From NCBI RefSeq assembly GCF_023078275.1, contig NC_062971.1:6572001-6636000 (forward strand): DNA of 64,000 bases, read 5' to 3'. Below the pieces are notes generated by a model. That model saw only the letters and a program-made list of their open reading frames with translations. It did no database searches and had not been told where the DNA came from. This document shows, piece after piece, positions 1-11,050 of the stretch. Made by a program: the position numbers and the translations under genes. This DNA comes from Leguminivora glycinivorella (lineage: Eukaryota > Arthropoda > Insecta > Lepidoptera > Tortricidae). Numbering within the stretch: position 1 is the first letter of the stretch; each line of letters begins with the position of its first letter.

Positions 1-1260
1 AACCTACTAAAGAACAATATTATTGTATAATAGTGTTAGGAATCACTGTTATGCTATCAATTTGCGCTATTAAGGTTCCCAACAAGCCGCTTATAGTATT
101 TTTAGTAGTCGTATTTTAACAGAAATTAAAACCTAACTATACCACTATTTTGGGATATAGTGGCTTTGGAAAACACTGCTACAGTATTTAACACTGTAGT
201 AGTGATATGAATACCATTATAGAGCTATTTTGCTGTATAATGAAGTTTTCAGGATACGTTTATATAGCTTTGAAAAGCGTTAATAGTCGTTTTCTAATGC
301 CTTTTATATCTCATCGCCGTATACGTCACAATGACTCTTTTATATCACAGAACTGTGGAATAATGGTTTCGGTATCTCTTTTAAAACACAATAGCGTTAT
401 AGCTGAGTTTACTATATGTTTTATAAAAAAAAAACTGTTTAGAAGATCTTTCTATAGTAAAACATTGAAAACAAGTATTGTTTTCTATATAAAGAACTTA
501 TAAGTTAAACTGGATCATAGTTGAAGTCTCATGCAACCCTAATGGAATCCACAATGGCGGGCTTATGGCAGTGAATGCGTATGATAAGTGACATAGTCGA
601 ACTATAAAAGCGTATGTTTTACTTCTTGGATCCATAGTAGAAAATATGGTGCCAATAATTTTATTGTATTAAATTATATTTATTTATTTTATTCAAAACA
701 GGTATAAATCGAGGGCGCACTTAAAATACTCCATTAAACTAATATTCTTTTAACGGTAAAATTTCCATCGCATACCTTTTTGCAGTAATGATGGAATTAT
801 ACGAAATCCAAATTATTTTGATTGACACTAAACTTCACAAGTTCACACGCCACTTTTCATAAAGTTCCTCGTTTAGAACAGTTTTTGTTAAATATTACAC
901 ACATTAAATTATTTTAGAAATTTCATTCATTCGCATTAAAAGGGACGGCAACTGCTATTACAGAACAAAAAACCTGTATAACGGAATCTCAGATGCTACT
1001 ATAGCATAAATTGATACTATAATAGCGTTACTGTGTCCTCTATGTCAACAAATTAGCACAATAGTCATCATCACATCACCATTATAGACCTTAAACGTCA
1101 CGGATGATACTTCTATAGCCCTATTATATCACTAAATGGCTGCATAATTGCGCCAAATCGGCTCTACAGTACCAATATAGACTATTTATAGGACCATTTA
1201 ATGTGATTTAATTTGGTGCTCGCGACCACTATAGGACCAGAAATTGTTACTTGGGATTGA
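1..1260. other. AT-rich stretch with recurring TATAG/CTATA words
   Basis: No credible gene is seen. An open frame of 98 codons at 207-503 has no recognisable domain and biased AT codons. The stretch is unusual in repeating the word TATAG or its complement CTATA every few tens of bases (for example near 155, 220, 445, 605, 1000, 1085, 1110, 1180, 1230), often followed by C, T or A. It has no obvious fixed period, so it is not a simple tandem repeat. It may be part of an unclassified repetitive element. Confidence 0.3.
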
Positions 1261-1363
1261 AAAACTGTTAACTTACCCTGAAACGGACCACTGATTCAAG
1301 GCTACCTATAGACAGCTCTGCATCAGGCGCACTGCATGCATGTTTACCACAACTAATATTAGG

Positions 1364-1615
1364 TATAAATAAATAAATATTGGGGGACACCTTACACAGA
1401 TCAACATAGCCCCAAACTAAGCAAAGCTTGTACTATGGGTGCTAAGCGACGATATACATACTTAAATAGATAAATACATACTTATATACATAGAAAACAT
1501 CCATGACTCAGGAACAAATATCTGTGCTTATCACACAAATAAATGCCCTTACCGGGATTCGAACCTGGGACCGCGGCTCAGCAGGCAGGGTCACTACCAA
1601 GTGAGCCGGTCGTCA
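1364..1615 (-). mobile_element. tRNA-derived SINE, family A (full-length copy)
   Basis: Read on the minus strand it starts with a tRNA-like head (GACGACCGGCTCACTTGG, then GGTTCGAATCCCGG as a pol III B box). It continues through a body mentioning a sequence shared with the copies at 10800-11050, 14411-14668, 52280-52502 and 62234-62390, and ends in an A/T-rich ATTTATTTAT tail at the low-coordinate end. The shared body and the tRNA-like promoter identify it as a SINE and not a functional tRNA gene. Confidence 0.75.
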
Positions 1616-1649
1616 AGGTATGGTTCCTATATAAACAGGAACCATACCT
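1616..1649. repeat. Short perfect hairpin
   Basis: AGGTATGGTTCCT at 1616-1628 pairs with AGGAACCATACCT at 1637-1649 around an 8-base loop. It directly abuts the 5' end of the SINE at 1364-1615. Confidence 0.6.
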
Positions 1650-1949
1650 AATATTCTTACCTACCTTAATTATTTAAAGCAATTGAAACCATTACAACTC
1701 AGGTTGGGTGCACCTTTATTAACAAACACAATTAAATGCCAAAATTATACAATTAGACAAATTGTCGGAATATGATAAGCTGACAATGGGTTCGAATAAA
1801 ACGTGCAATTCACAAACTTGAAACCAACCTTCTAATTAAATGTGACATTCCTTGTCCAAAGGGCCCTGCTTCACATGCGATAAGACAAGTAACCTCGTCA
1901 AATTAAAGCAGATATGGACTATCAGCATTCAGCTGAATCAGTTAGTACG

Positions 1950-2055
1950 TTTTCACATTATCCGATCCGATATCGGATGTCGGAAGGATTTCAAAGGCAA
2001 AAATCATAGATGGCGGCTTAAATGTATGAAATTTCGGTCCTACATCCTGATTCGT
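1950..2055 (-). mobile_element. Truncated MITE of the 54154-54276 family
   Basis: It starts with TTTTCACATTATCCGATC, the terminal inverted repeat of the intact element at 54154-54276, and follows that element's reverse complement for about 100 bases. The second terminal repeat is missing. Confidence 0.65.
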
Positions 2056-2260
2056 GTAGTATTGCTTATTGCAAATTGGTACAGTTACATATACATACTT
2101 AGTGATGACTGATGACCAGATGGACATACTAAAAGTCTTTGGGGGTAAGGATTATGCTGGGCGTGGGGAGGGGGGTTGATGTTTTTTTTTTCGATTTTTG
2201 GTCATACCTTGAATATATGAACGGGTAGCTTTATTATTTCTTCTGATATTACTTTCAATA

Positions 2261-2486
2261 CGGTCAACTGGGGTGACTTTAAAACGCAGGGGCTACTTTG
2301 AAAATTTAGTTTTAAAGTCATACTGTAAGTAAATTCGGGATTTTATATGGTACATTTACAAGAGTATTTATTGATCTAACTAGTTATATGAACAGTTTCA
2401 GTAAATAATGAATAATGATAATTTTAAAGCCGTTCAAATACCATCAAAGTAACCCCAAAATTTCCTAAAGTCACCCCGGTTGACGG
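2261..2486. mobile_element. MITE with TA target duplication
   Basis: The imperfect terminal inverted repeats are CGGTCAACTGGGGTGACTTT on the left and AAAGTCACCCCGGTTGACGG on the right. A TA dinucleotide lies immediately outside each end (2259-2260 and 2487-2488), as expected for Tc1/mariner-type transposition. It has no coding capacity. Confidence 0.7.
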
Positions 2487-2894
2487 TATACGATTTTATT
2501 CAAGACTGCCTTTTCTTTTCTTCGGTACTAAACAAATTAAATCAGCAGATTTTTTTCTTATGTTTAGGCCAATTTTATCTGAATTTAAAAAAGGAAAGAA
2601 GGGACCCTTTAGGTATGAACAGTCACAAACAGGAATTACAAACACATTTAGCTAATCACCTTAGGGGGACACACCCGTGGCGATGACGTGACCACGCATC
2701 ACCTCCGAAATTAGGGAAAATTAATGTAATGACAACCTTTTTTAATTTTTACGTGTGTTGGTGTAGTTTTGTGAGTTGCCAAAATTTTGTCAGACTTTTA
2801 TTGAGTAAGTTAAATAAAAAATATACCCGTGGGCTGTTAACTTCTGGAAGCAAATAACAGAATTAATTGATAGAAGTTTTTTTTTTTAGTATGA

Positions 2895-3090
2895 ATAGGT
2901 AGACGTTTGACCACGATCACACCTGATGGTAAGTGATGATGCGGTCTACGGTGGATCACGCTTACCTATGAGATACCTATTTACTCTTGCTTTAAAGAGA
3001 CCTGGATTGTACTCATGTGGGAACACAGACTCAGGCAGGGCATTCCACTCCTTGGCGGTTCGCAAAATAAATGTTGAAGCGAAACGTTTA
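2895..3090. repeat. Lepidopteran interspersed repeat (LINE-derived type)
   Basis: The segment containing GACCACGATCACACCTGATGG and TCAGGCAGGGCATTCCACTC resembles a dispersed repeat I recognise from many lepidopteran genomes. The parent element cannot be named from this fragment. Confidence 0.4.
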
Positions 3091-3141
3091 GTTGAAATAT
3101 TATAAGATGTTTATACACATGAACATATTTACATACTTATA

Positions 3142-3305
3142 TAAGAAACTAAGACTAAACTTAAAAGCTAGCTAATGTCTAAAATAGACTCTTGAGGCAT
3201 TGTACCAAGGGTACTGGCGACATTTCCTCGCTGTATCGCTGTGTCTCAAGACTCTCAAAGGCCTATTTTTAGACATTAGCTATTAAGTTTAATCTTAGTT
3301 TCTTA
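3142..3305. mobile_element. Palindromic MITE
   Basis: TAAGAAACTAAGACTAAACT at the left is matched by the inverted arm ending GTTTAATCTTAGTTTCTTA at the right. The arms extend through GCTAATGTCTAAAATAG / CTATTTTTAGACATTAGC. About 165 bp, non-coding. Confidence 0.7.
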
Positions 3306-3359
3306 GTTGAAATTTGATTAATTGAAACAAAATGTACCTAATACTTTTTGAAATGTGTT

Positions 3360-3482
3360 GCTGAACTTCAAACTTGGGTAAATCCATTCTGCTATAAGGT
3401 TGATTATCTTTCAGATCATATTACATTTTTTTATATATTCAACCTTAAAGCAGTGTGGATTAACCCAAGTTTGAAGTTAAGC
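3360..3482. mobile_element. Palindromic MITE
   Basis: Left arm ACTTCAAACTTGGGTAAATCC pairs with right arm GGATTAACCCAAGTTTGAAGT, and the pairing continues inward (AAGGTTGA / TCAACCTT). About 120 bp, non-coding. Open frames here are reflections of the palindrome. Confidence 0.7.
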
Positions 3483-3493
3483 GACACAAATAA

Positions 3494-3645
3494 CCCTTCA
3501 GGTGGCGAAATCCGGGAGCCGACCGCACGTAAAGTGGCAGGTAACCGGGAGCCGGACTTGAAATAAAAAGCTGTTGAGTGGCAAGGATACCGATAAAATG
3601 ACAGAAAAAGTTTACCCTTGAGTGGCGGGGCCCTCACGGGTGGTC
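3494..3645 (+). repeat. GC-rich dispersed repeat, copy 1
   Basis: It shares the words CCCTTCAGGTGGCG, AAGTGGCAGG and CCGGGAGCCGGAC with the inverted copy at 4700-4868. Both contain spaced GTGGC words. The family is not identified. Confidence 0.45.
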
Positions 3646-3934
3646 ATCGCGAATGTCACTTGTGTTACAAAAATTATAATTTCTCAAAAAGTGTAGGGAT
3701 GTTGTGCATAAACCATATATCACTGGATTCATTATGAAACGGCTAAAATCATTCCATAGCAAAAAAATACATTCCATTTATGTGAATTTTGCTAGACTCG
3801 ATCAAATATCAGGTGGCTACGTTTTCCACTTCCATGTATTAAAGTAACTTTATTTAGGAAAACAAACAGTAAATTGTATAAAAAAGTAATTCAGGGACTT
3901 AAATATACATTTATTTACACTTATATCCCTTTTT

Positions 3935-4483
3935 AGGGTTCCGTAGTCAACTAGGAACCCTTATAGTTTCGCCATGTCTGTCTGTCCGTCCGTCCGTCCG
4001 TCCGTCCGTCCGCGGATAATCTCAGTAACCGTAAGCACTAGAAAGCTGAAATTTAGTACCAATATGTATATCAATCACGCGAACAAAGTGCAAAAATAAA
4101 AAATGGAAAGAAATGTTTTGTTAGGGTACCCCCCCTACATGTAAAGTGGGGGCTGATATTTTTTTTCATTCCAACCCCAACGTGTGATATATTGTTGGAT
4201 AGGTATTTAAAAATTAATAAGGGTTTACTAAGATCGTTTTTTGATAATATTAATATTTTCGGAAATAATCGCTCCTGAAGGAAAAAAAGTGCGTCCCCCC
4301 CCTCTAACTTTTGAACCATATGTTTTAAAAATATGAAAAAAATCACAAAAGTAGAACTTGATAAAGACTTTCTAGGAAAATTGTTTTGAACTTGATAGGT
4401 TCAGTAGTTTTTGAGAAAAATACGAAAAACTACGGAACCCTACACTGAGCGTGGCCCGACACGCTCTTGGCCGGTTTTTTTTT
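3935..4483 (+). mobile_element. Dispersed ~550-bp element, family G (copy 1)
   Basis: It begins AGGGTTCCGTAG, passes a (CCGT)n run and CCGCGGATAATCTCAG, and ends with ACGGAACCCTACACTGAGCG followed by CACGCTCTTGGCCGG and a T run. The same sequence occurs at 6582-7127 and 28233-28765 (minus) and 32442-33000 (plus). The outer GGGTTCCGTAG and CTACGGAACCC are inverted. This is a very common lepidopteran non-coding element. Short open frames inside are not genes. Confidence 0.8.
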
Positions 4484-4699
4484 AACATATTACAGCACAA
4501 TTTTTGCAAAAAAGACGGTTTTTAAACACGTGTCTCAAATATGGCAGGCGGTTGGTCCAATAAAATTGGGTCATATTTCAAGCTGTTTTGAAGTTGAGGG
4601 TGTTGGACCTTTACTGAATGCCGTCCTTGTTTAGTGACGAATGGTTCGTGCAAGTGTGAGGAAGCTAGATACAGTTTTAGACGGTTTTATTTATATATT

Positions 4700-4868
4700 T
4701 AGGTATATCGTCGCACGGGGTCCGGGAGCCGGTCCCTGCCACTTATCGGCTTGTTTTTCCCAGAGTCCGGCTCCCGGCGCCTGCCACTTAACGGAATGTT
4801 TTATAAAACGACCGTGCCACTTATCCCCTATGCAACTTGTAGCTCCGCCACCTGAAGGGGTATGCTCA
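4700..4868 (-). repeat. GC-rich dispersed repeat, copy 2 (inverted)
   Basis: The reverse complement carries CCCTTCAGGTGGCG, several AAGTGGCA words and GCCGGGAGCCGGAC, matching 3494-3645. The open frames on both strands follow from the GC content. Confidence 0.45.
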
Positions 4869-4938
4869 AATGTACGTGTTTTAAACTCAAATAAATGCCT
4901 ACTCACGGTATATAAATAAATAATAAATAAATAATAAT

Positions 4939-5425
4939 ATCTGGGCAACCGAGCTTCGCTCGGTTCTGTTTCGTATCCTTGACATGTGTCGCCATCTAGT
5001 TCAAAAATGAATAGTACCTACATCGAGCGAAAGAATTCTCAGCCTTAACAACACAACTACTCCACACGAGATGGCGCGCATTTCGCCACAAAAACTCAAA
5101 TAGTGTATTTTTCTATTCGTTTTAGCCTTGACCTGTGTCGCCATCTAGTGTTTGCAATAAATAGTACTTACATCGACCGAAAGAATTCTGTCTTAACAGT
5201 ACAACTACTGCACACGAGATGGCGCGCGAAGAAAAACGCATGAAAACTCGAAAATTCGCGTTTTCCGGGACCTAAGGATAAGTTAGACCGATTTTTCACC
5301 CCCAAAAACCCCCACATCTGCGAAATCGTTAGAGCGGTTTCCGAGATCGTCAGTGTAAATAAATATATATATAAATAAATAAATAAATATACAAGAATTG
5401 CTCCTTTAAAAGTATAAGATATGTC
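4939..5425 (+). mobile_element. Dispersed element with internal tandem duplication
   Basis: It starts GGGCAACCGAGCTTCGCTCG and ends in TAAATAAATA-type sequence. Internally a block of roughly 130-150 bp occurs twice (about 4974-5122 and 5123-5255), each with TGTGTCGCCATCTAGT, CGAAAGAATTCT and CACACGAGATGGCGCGC. The copies differ at many positions, so the duplication is old. It has the look of a widespread lepidopteran non-coding repeat. Confidence 0.6.
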
Positions 5426-5760
5426 ACTCAGCCACAGAACATACCTACACCGAGCCAGCGTGCGTCTCGAAATCCGATTTAAATGATCTAAAGATATCAA
5501 GTGTGTAGAATTTAACTAAATATTTCAATTGTCTGAATATTTCAGTAATACTACAATCAAATCAATATATTAGCATTCGCAGCTAAAGCCATAATATGTT
5601 GGTATCAAGTAATTTTTATTCAATATTTCAATGTATTGAGTAAAAAAACTAATACTGAGAATATTTTTCGTCATCAAGTTAAGATAATATGATAATAAAT
5701 AATGAAAATTGACTGGCGCCTATACTTAGGTACATAACGTACACTAGAGAGAAATTGGGA

Positions 5761-5835
5761 CGGAGTGGCCGGGTGGTCTAGTGGTAAGGACGTTAGCCAC
5801 GTAAGCTGAAGGCCCACGGCTTGGGTACACCTGAA
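5761..5835 (+). mobile_element. tRNA-like SINE head fragment
   Basis: GGGTGGTCTAGTGGTAAGG resembles a pol III A box and D arm. The expected T-arm box is degenerate (GGCTTGGGTACACC). No acceptor stem closes around it, so this is a decayed tRNA-derived head and not a tRNA gene. Confidence 0.4.
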
Positions 5836-6581
5836 AACTTAGTCACTTTTACTTTAGTTTTATATTTTATAAAAAAATTGAAAACATAACTTCTTATTAA
5901 AACCCTGCACGTTTCCCATTTTGCAACTGAGACCATCACTAACTTTAAAATTAGTTTCAAGCAGCTGTATTTTAATTAGCTCATAAAATAGCGCATTTCT
6001 GGAGCATCGCACTCGCAAATTTGCATATTTTTAAGTTTGCAACTAAAACACAGTCATTTAAGTATCTGAATCTGTGAAATTATTGCAAGTTAGTTCACTA
6101 ATGAGGGAAATTTCACCAGGCAAATTTGTCTACTTTGCATCAAGGATTAAACGTATCTAGTCTTGTTTTTCTAGTATTTATTGATACTTTTTAACAAAAG
6201 TATTGCTTAAATTGTTTGTATGTAATGACAGTATTTTAAGCCAAAAATTTGTGTATGTATTTATTTACAGAGGTTAGGAAAGGATTGAATTGCTCACCAC
6301 AAGAGGAAAAAATTGCTGCAATTTTTTTACAGGTTATTTTCATGCCAATTTGACATCATTTGACATGTTTGACGTCTTATTAGTAGGATAATAGCTCACC
6401 CCCGCAAACCTCTGTTTATTTTGTCTTAGGTATTTTAAGTATGATAAATAGTGAAAATTAATATTCAGTAATTAAATTCTAAAAAAATCCAAATGAATAC
6501 ACATCTGTAGCATTCCAAGTAGCACTCTCTGCCATGCATACCGTAACATAAGGACTCAAAAGTGCCAATTTTACTATGTTA
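5836..6581. other. No feature seen
   Basis: AT-rich DNA with no supported gene, repeat boundary or RNA gene. Confidence 0.5.
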
Positions 6582-7127
6582 CCACGCTCAGTGTAGGGTT
6601 CCGTTGTTTCCCGTATTTTTCTCAAAAACTATTCAACCTATCAAGTTCAAAACAATTTTCATAGAAATTCTTTATACAATTCTACTTTTTTTTAAAATAT
6701 TTTTTAAAGTCTTTATAAAGTTCTACTTTTGTGATTTTTTTCATATTTTTTAAACATCTGGTTCAAAAGTTAGAGGGGGGGGGGGGGGAACATTTTTTAT
6801 AACTATTGGAGCGATTATTTCCGAAAATACAATATTAACAATATCAACAATCATTATCGGAAATCCCTATTCTGTTTTATATAACTATCCAACAATATAT
6901 TATACGTTAGGATTGGAAATAAAAAAAAACACTCCCCACTTTAGGTGTAGGGGGGGGGGGGTACCCCAATAAAACATTTTTTTCCACTTTTTATTTCACC
7001 ACTTTCAATCAAATTTCAGCTTTCTAGTTCTAATGGCCACTGAGATTATCCGCGGACGAAAGGACGGACGGACAGACAGACATGGCGAAACTATAAGGGT
7101 TCCTAGTTGACTAAGGAACCTTAAAAA
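6582..7127 (-). mobile_element. Family G element (copy 2, minus)
   Basis: The reverse complement matches 3935-4483, from AGGTTCCTTAGTCAACTAGG through the (CCGT)-type run and CCGCGGATAATCTCAG to CCCTACACTGAGCGTGG. It contains two long G runs at about 6775-6787 and 6951-6961. Confidence 0.8.
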
Positions 7128-7838
7128 TTAGTAGCATAGCCAACAACCAGTCTTTCTACACAAAAATTAAAATATAGTAGGTACCAACCGTAACAAGTAT
7201 TCTTGTTTCCCATATCCAGTCCCGTCCTAACAGCTGTGTTCATGGCTCGTCGGGCAACGCTAGTGCCTTCACATGTTGCTTCCACTCCGGCAGACGTCCC
7301 ATTTTTCACGGAGTTTTGAGTCACCCCTTTCATTGTTCGCTGAAAAAATAACATTGTGGCATTACGTTGACGTTGGATTTTCTCTATTTTAGAACAGTTA
7401 TTAGGGAAATACTTTTATACTAGTAATTTAGAGGTAAAAGATCCTTTCTTGTTTAGTTATGTGCTTCCATCCTATTTTAATAGCAATCTTAAATATCAAA
7501 CGGGTTCCTACTTCAACAAACTGCCATATGAAAGTTCTAAAATTATTAAAAAAAAACAAATGTAATTCTAATTTTCTACACTAAAAAGTTGAACTGGAAT
7601 TATGTGATGATTTTTGCCGAATTCCAATGCTTTGGTAGTCTCACGAATCAAATTGAGGTGCCGGCAAACCTAACCGGCGATATCTTATGCTTGGATTCAT
7701 TTTTGAAAAGTTGGCCAGATAGATTAAGTAACATTAAACAAATATAATATATATGTACACATGTGAAAGAAGAAGAGGCATTTGGTTATCAGTTAGATAC
7801 AATAGACTCTAAATAATGAAAACAAGTACGTAATAAAT
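7128..7838. other. No feature seen
   Basis: The sequence is mixed AT-rich. A minus-strand open frame of 77 codons (7121-7354) has no recognisable domain or splice context. I do not call a gene. Confidence 0.4.
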
Positions 7839-7892
7839 CACAGAGAAATAAGTAAGGGAGGAGTTGTAACCATACATCAGTAAATGCGAGTA

Positions 7893-8060
7893 CATCATCA
7901 TCATCATCCATGAATGCCCGAAAAGAAAATACCCAGGAGATCCTCTGGACTTACATAAACTAAGTAAATACGCAGCCAACTGGGTGAAGAACTTAGATAT
8001 TAACTTGTAAAGCGACAAAAAAAATTTCAATTGATGCCATACGACTAAATAAATAAAATA
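7893..8060 (-). mobile_element. Retroposon fragment with 13-bp target duplication
   Basis: The 168-bp insert is flanked by AGTAAATGCGAGT on both sides (7879-7891 and 8061-8073). That word occurs once per terminal repeat in the host element, so it is a target-site duplication. On the minus strand the insert ends in a GATGAT-type tail next to the left duplication, as in RTE-like LINE or SINE insertions. Confidence 0.65.
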
Positions 8061-8428
8061 AGTAAATGCGAGTTACTTGTATTGTATAGGCAAGTTATAG
8101 TGACATCTAGCGACAATCACGCGTCAATCACGCGTGAACTACAGTACTGCTACTTGTCAATAGATGTCCCGACGACCGAAGAATCTAATGCTCACCAATT
8201 TTTAGCTAATATTACACGAGTATTAATCAGTATTCTGTTTTCAATTCCTTCTGCTTGTAATATAAGTTGTAAACTGTTCTAATATTAAATTTTTGCCAGA
8301 CGAGACCTAGTATCGAGTAATGGTAGGTACTGATAATTCACGCCTTTTGACACGTGATTGTCGCCAGATGTCACTATAACTTGCCTATATACAACTCGCA
8401 TTTACTGATGTATGGAGTTACAACTCTT

Positions 8429-8677
8429 CACTGAGAGAAATTTGCATTGTGAATTTAACAAGTTCGACTTGTTGCGGTTTATCCGTTTGAATCAGCCAAG
8501 CGTATGTCTATAACAATATGTGTCAGGTTGTTTTTATAAAATCGACTTGTTGATTCAAATATATTGCCGTTTCAAATGACAAGTAGCTTGTTGTTTGAAC
8601 CAAAGAGCACGTAGGCGCTATTTTAACCAAAAAACTTGTTGAACGCACATGAAAACTGGTTGTATTTTCTCTCAGTG
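8429..8677 (+). mobile_element. CACTGAGAG MITE, copy 1
   Basis: A 249-bp element with terminal inverted repeats CACTGAGAGAAA / TTTTCTCTCAGTG. It interrupts the right terminal repeat of the element at 7840-8700. The empty-site sequence (ACTCTTCCCTTAC) is visible at the equivalent place in the second host copy near 44125. The insertion duplicated TT. The other copy (43711-43959) is the same length and inverted. Confidence 0.8.
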
Positions 8678-9007
8678 TTCCCTTACTTATTCTTCTATGG
8701 TAATATTATAAAGAGACAAGTAAAAAGGAGGCTGTTGCCCACCGGTCGAATACAATGAGCTTTGAATAATAATTCATATGTAAATAATACTTACCTGAAG
8801 TACGTGTAAATGCTTTGTCTAACATTCAGGATTTGAGGGATGTTTACTTAGGTAAGGGTCGTACAGCTTTATTCTTCAATTTTAAGCTTCAATTAATTCA
8901 AGCATTGAAACGAATACTTTTATAAGAGAAAATGATGAACGTAAAATGGAGATTTTTTTTCATTAGGTAATTTAGAATTAACGCTCATAAGCCATAGAAA
9001 AATAAAA

Positions 9008-9340
9008 GCGCTGGTGGCCTAGCCTAGCGGTAAGAGCGTTCGACTTACGATCCGGTGGTCGCGGGTTCGAACCCCGGCTCACACCAATGACTTTTTCAGA
9101 ATTTAAGTGCGAAATGTCATTTGATATTTGCCAGTCGCTTTTCGGTGAAGGAAAACATCGTGAGGAAACCGGACCAACTCCAATAAGTTCTAGTTTACCC
9201 TTCGGATTGGAACGTCCGATGGCAGGCGCTTTTGTAAAAACTAGTGCTTACGCTAAATCTTGGGATTAGTTGTCAAAACGGACCCCAGGCTCCCATGAAC
9301 CGTGGCAAATGCAGGGATAACGCTAGGAGGATGATGATGA
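9008..9340 (+). mobile_element. tRNA-derived SINE, family B (full length, with TSD)
   Basis: The head has a pol III A box region (TGGCCTAGCCTAGCGGTAAG) and B box (GGTTCGAACCCCG). The body ends in GGATGATGATGA. Flanking 18-base direct repeats with one mismatch, 8990-9007 and 9341-9358, start AGCCAT and end AAAAATAAAA, which is proof of retroposition. Related copies: 34543-34866 (full, minus) and 5'-truncated copies at 12702, 35402, 45565 and 63603. I recognise the body as a common noctuid/lepidopteran SINE type. Confidence 0.85.
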
Positions 9341-9358
9341 AGCCATGGAAAAATAAAA

Positions 9359-10455
9359 ACATAACGGGTGCCTTTCTATCAGATGATGTGCTACGCTACG
9401 TTGCTTTGGATGTTTCTCATATCCCCTAATCACCTAACTCGAACCCGTTCCTACCATCGCTATGCTAAGCGGTTCGACTAAGCTGATTGGTGGATATCAA
9501 ACACATCCACGTAGCGAATCCCTGGTGGCAAGGCACCATAAAATTATGAAGCAAAGTGCAATTTATTACAGAATTTATTTTTCTATAATATTGTCTTCGG
9601 TTACCGCGATAGTTACTCATGAAATATCCTACATGGGGATATATTTTAAATTCATTATACGCGATTTAATCCGTTTCCATAGTTTTATTTTATTTTTCTA
9701 TGTTTACTTAGGGGTGCTCTTCTGTAGTCGCGCGAGAGATCCAGGCTGTATTCGATCGCACTTAGCGTCAACTATTGCCACTTTGGCTAGGCCGACTGAT
9801 CTTACTTTAATTACGTCACAGGTTTTTTTTTTAACCCGTTCGTTGGTCGATGCTGACATCGCCCCCTTCCCCTTCCGTATGAGAATCTATGCCAAGTTGG
9901 CAGCCAGGCCCCATAGCCGAATGGCATTTCTAAGACGCGAAACGAAAACGAAACGCCACGAAAGGTACTCTGGATGCATTCGGCTACGCACGCAGGTACC
10001 TATCAAAACAATAATCAATTCCAAAGTACCATTAATCAAAAATGTGCATAGAAAAACGATTAATATTAGTGTAAAATTACTATCGTGTTTTAAAATCACA
10101 TAAATTTTCTTAGTTACGTGCTGTTACAAACCAAATCGAACATTATCAGCAACTTTGGAACTATTGCCTGATTTGTGTTCCTCTATAATTTCCCATGACT
10201 TGCAAGCCTGGTAGTAAATTTATCATGCTAATTTTGTATGAAACACGATATGAGCAAAGTTCCTAACTCATTGTACAACGTAGGTTTGACGCGGTACCTA
10301 TCACACTAACTTTGCTAACTTGCCCTAACTTTACAATCTGCTAAATAAGTTCGCCTTGCCATGATTTATAGTTTATGGGAAGGAGCGATTACGGGATTTC
10401 TGGTTTACAGTGGCTAAATTATTTTGATTTCAGATAAATTAGGTAACAGAATAAA
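9359..10455 (+). other. Open frame of 213 codons without domain, repeat-like DNA
   Basis: A plus-strand frame runs from 9462 to 10103. Its translation has no signal peptide, domain or conserved motif that I recognise, and it mixes AT-rich and GC-rich stretches with different codon bias. The words CGGTTACCGCGATAGTTACT and CGAAACGAAAACGAAACGCC resemble dispersed lepidopteran repeats. I judge it an accidental frame through repeat sequence. Nothing else is seen to 10455. Confidence 0.3.
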
Positions 10456-10800
10456 CCTTAGGAATAGAATAGAAATCATTTATTAGACAACACATCAATA
10501 CAAGTAACACATAAATAAAATAAATAATATAATATATTTCTCTGTTATATAATATTTTCTTGCTTCGTGATAATTTCATGATATTGTAACTTAATTTATT
10601 AATTTTATTTAGCTTGGCATGTGTATTTTCTTTCTTTGTAAATGACGATCCTCATTTGGGAGACACAATTATTTTTATTTGGAATTTATTATGTAATTTT
10701 TGACGATCATGATGAGAAGATAAACATAATTTTGACATGTAGCAAATTTATAGTGTAATTTTTATCATGATATAAAGAAATCTAATCTAATCTAATCTAA
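10456..10800. repeat. LINE 3'-end fragments and (TCTAA)n microsatellite
   Basis: The left part (AGAAATCATTTATTAGAC, read in reverse as an AATAAATGATTTCT 3' end) resembles a LINE 3' terminus on the minus strand. The right part ends in AATCTAATCTAATCTAATC (10776-10800), a simple repeat typical of a LINE tail on the plus strand. No coding part remains. Confidence 0.4.
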
Positions 10801-11050
10801 TAAATAAATATTGGGGACACCTTACACAGATCAACTTAGCCCCAAACTAAGCAAAGCTTGTACTATGAGTGTTAAGCAACGATATACATACTTAAATAGA
10901 TAAATTATATACTTATATACATAGAAAACATCCATGACTCAGGAACAAATATCTGTGCTCATCACACAAATAAATGCCCTTACCGGGATTCGAACCCAGG
11001 ACCGCGGCTTAGCAGGCAGGGTCACTACCGACTGAGCCAGACCGCTCGTC
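10800..11050 (-). mobile_element. SINE family A (copy 2)
   Basis: Same body as 1364-1615. The minus strand begins GACGAGCGGTCTGGCTCAGT with A box, has the B box GGTTCGAATCCCGG, and ends in ATTTATTTATT. Confidence 0.8.

Larger units (their letters stand above)
7840..8700. mobile_element. Long-TIR DNA element, copy 1 (hosts two nested insertions)
   Basis: The ends are inverted repeats of about 100 bp: AGAGAAATAAGTAAGGG...GAGTTGTAAC...CATCAGTAAATGCGAGT on the left, inverted at the right end through ACTCGCATTTACTGATG and GAGTTACAACTC. Inner arms include GTGACATCTAGCGACAATC and GATTGTCGCCAGATGTCAC. A second copy is at 43523-44148. A retroposon (7893-8060) and a 249-bp MITE (8429-8677) have inserted into it. 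It has no transposase. Confidence 0.75.

Noticed and set aside
9008..9080. tRNA gene (A and B boxes)
   Set aside because: It is the head of a SINE, shown by the shared body, GATGAT tail and 18-bp target duplication. The same applies to the heads at 1364-1615, 10800-11050 and 14411-14668.
9462..10103. 213-codon open frame on the plus strand
   Set aside because: No domain, signal peptide or splice context, changing composition along the frame, and words typical of dispersed repeats. Most likely accidental.
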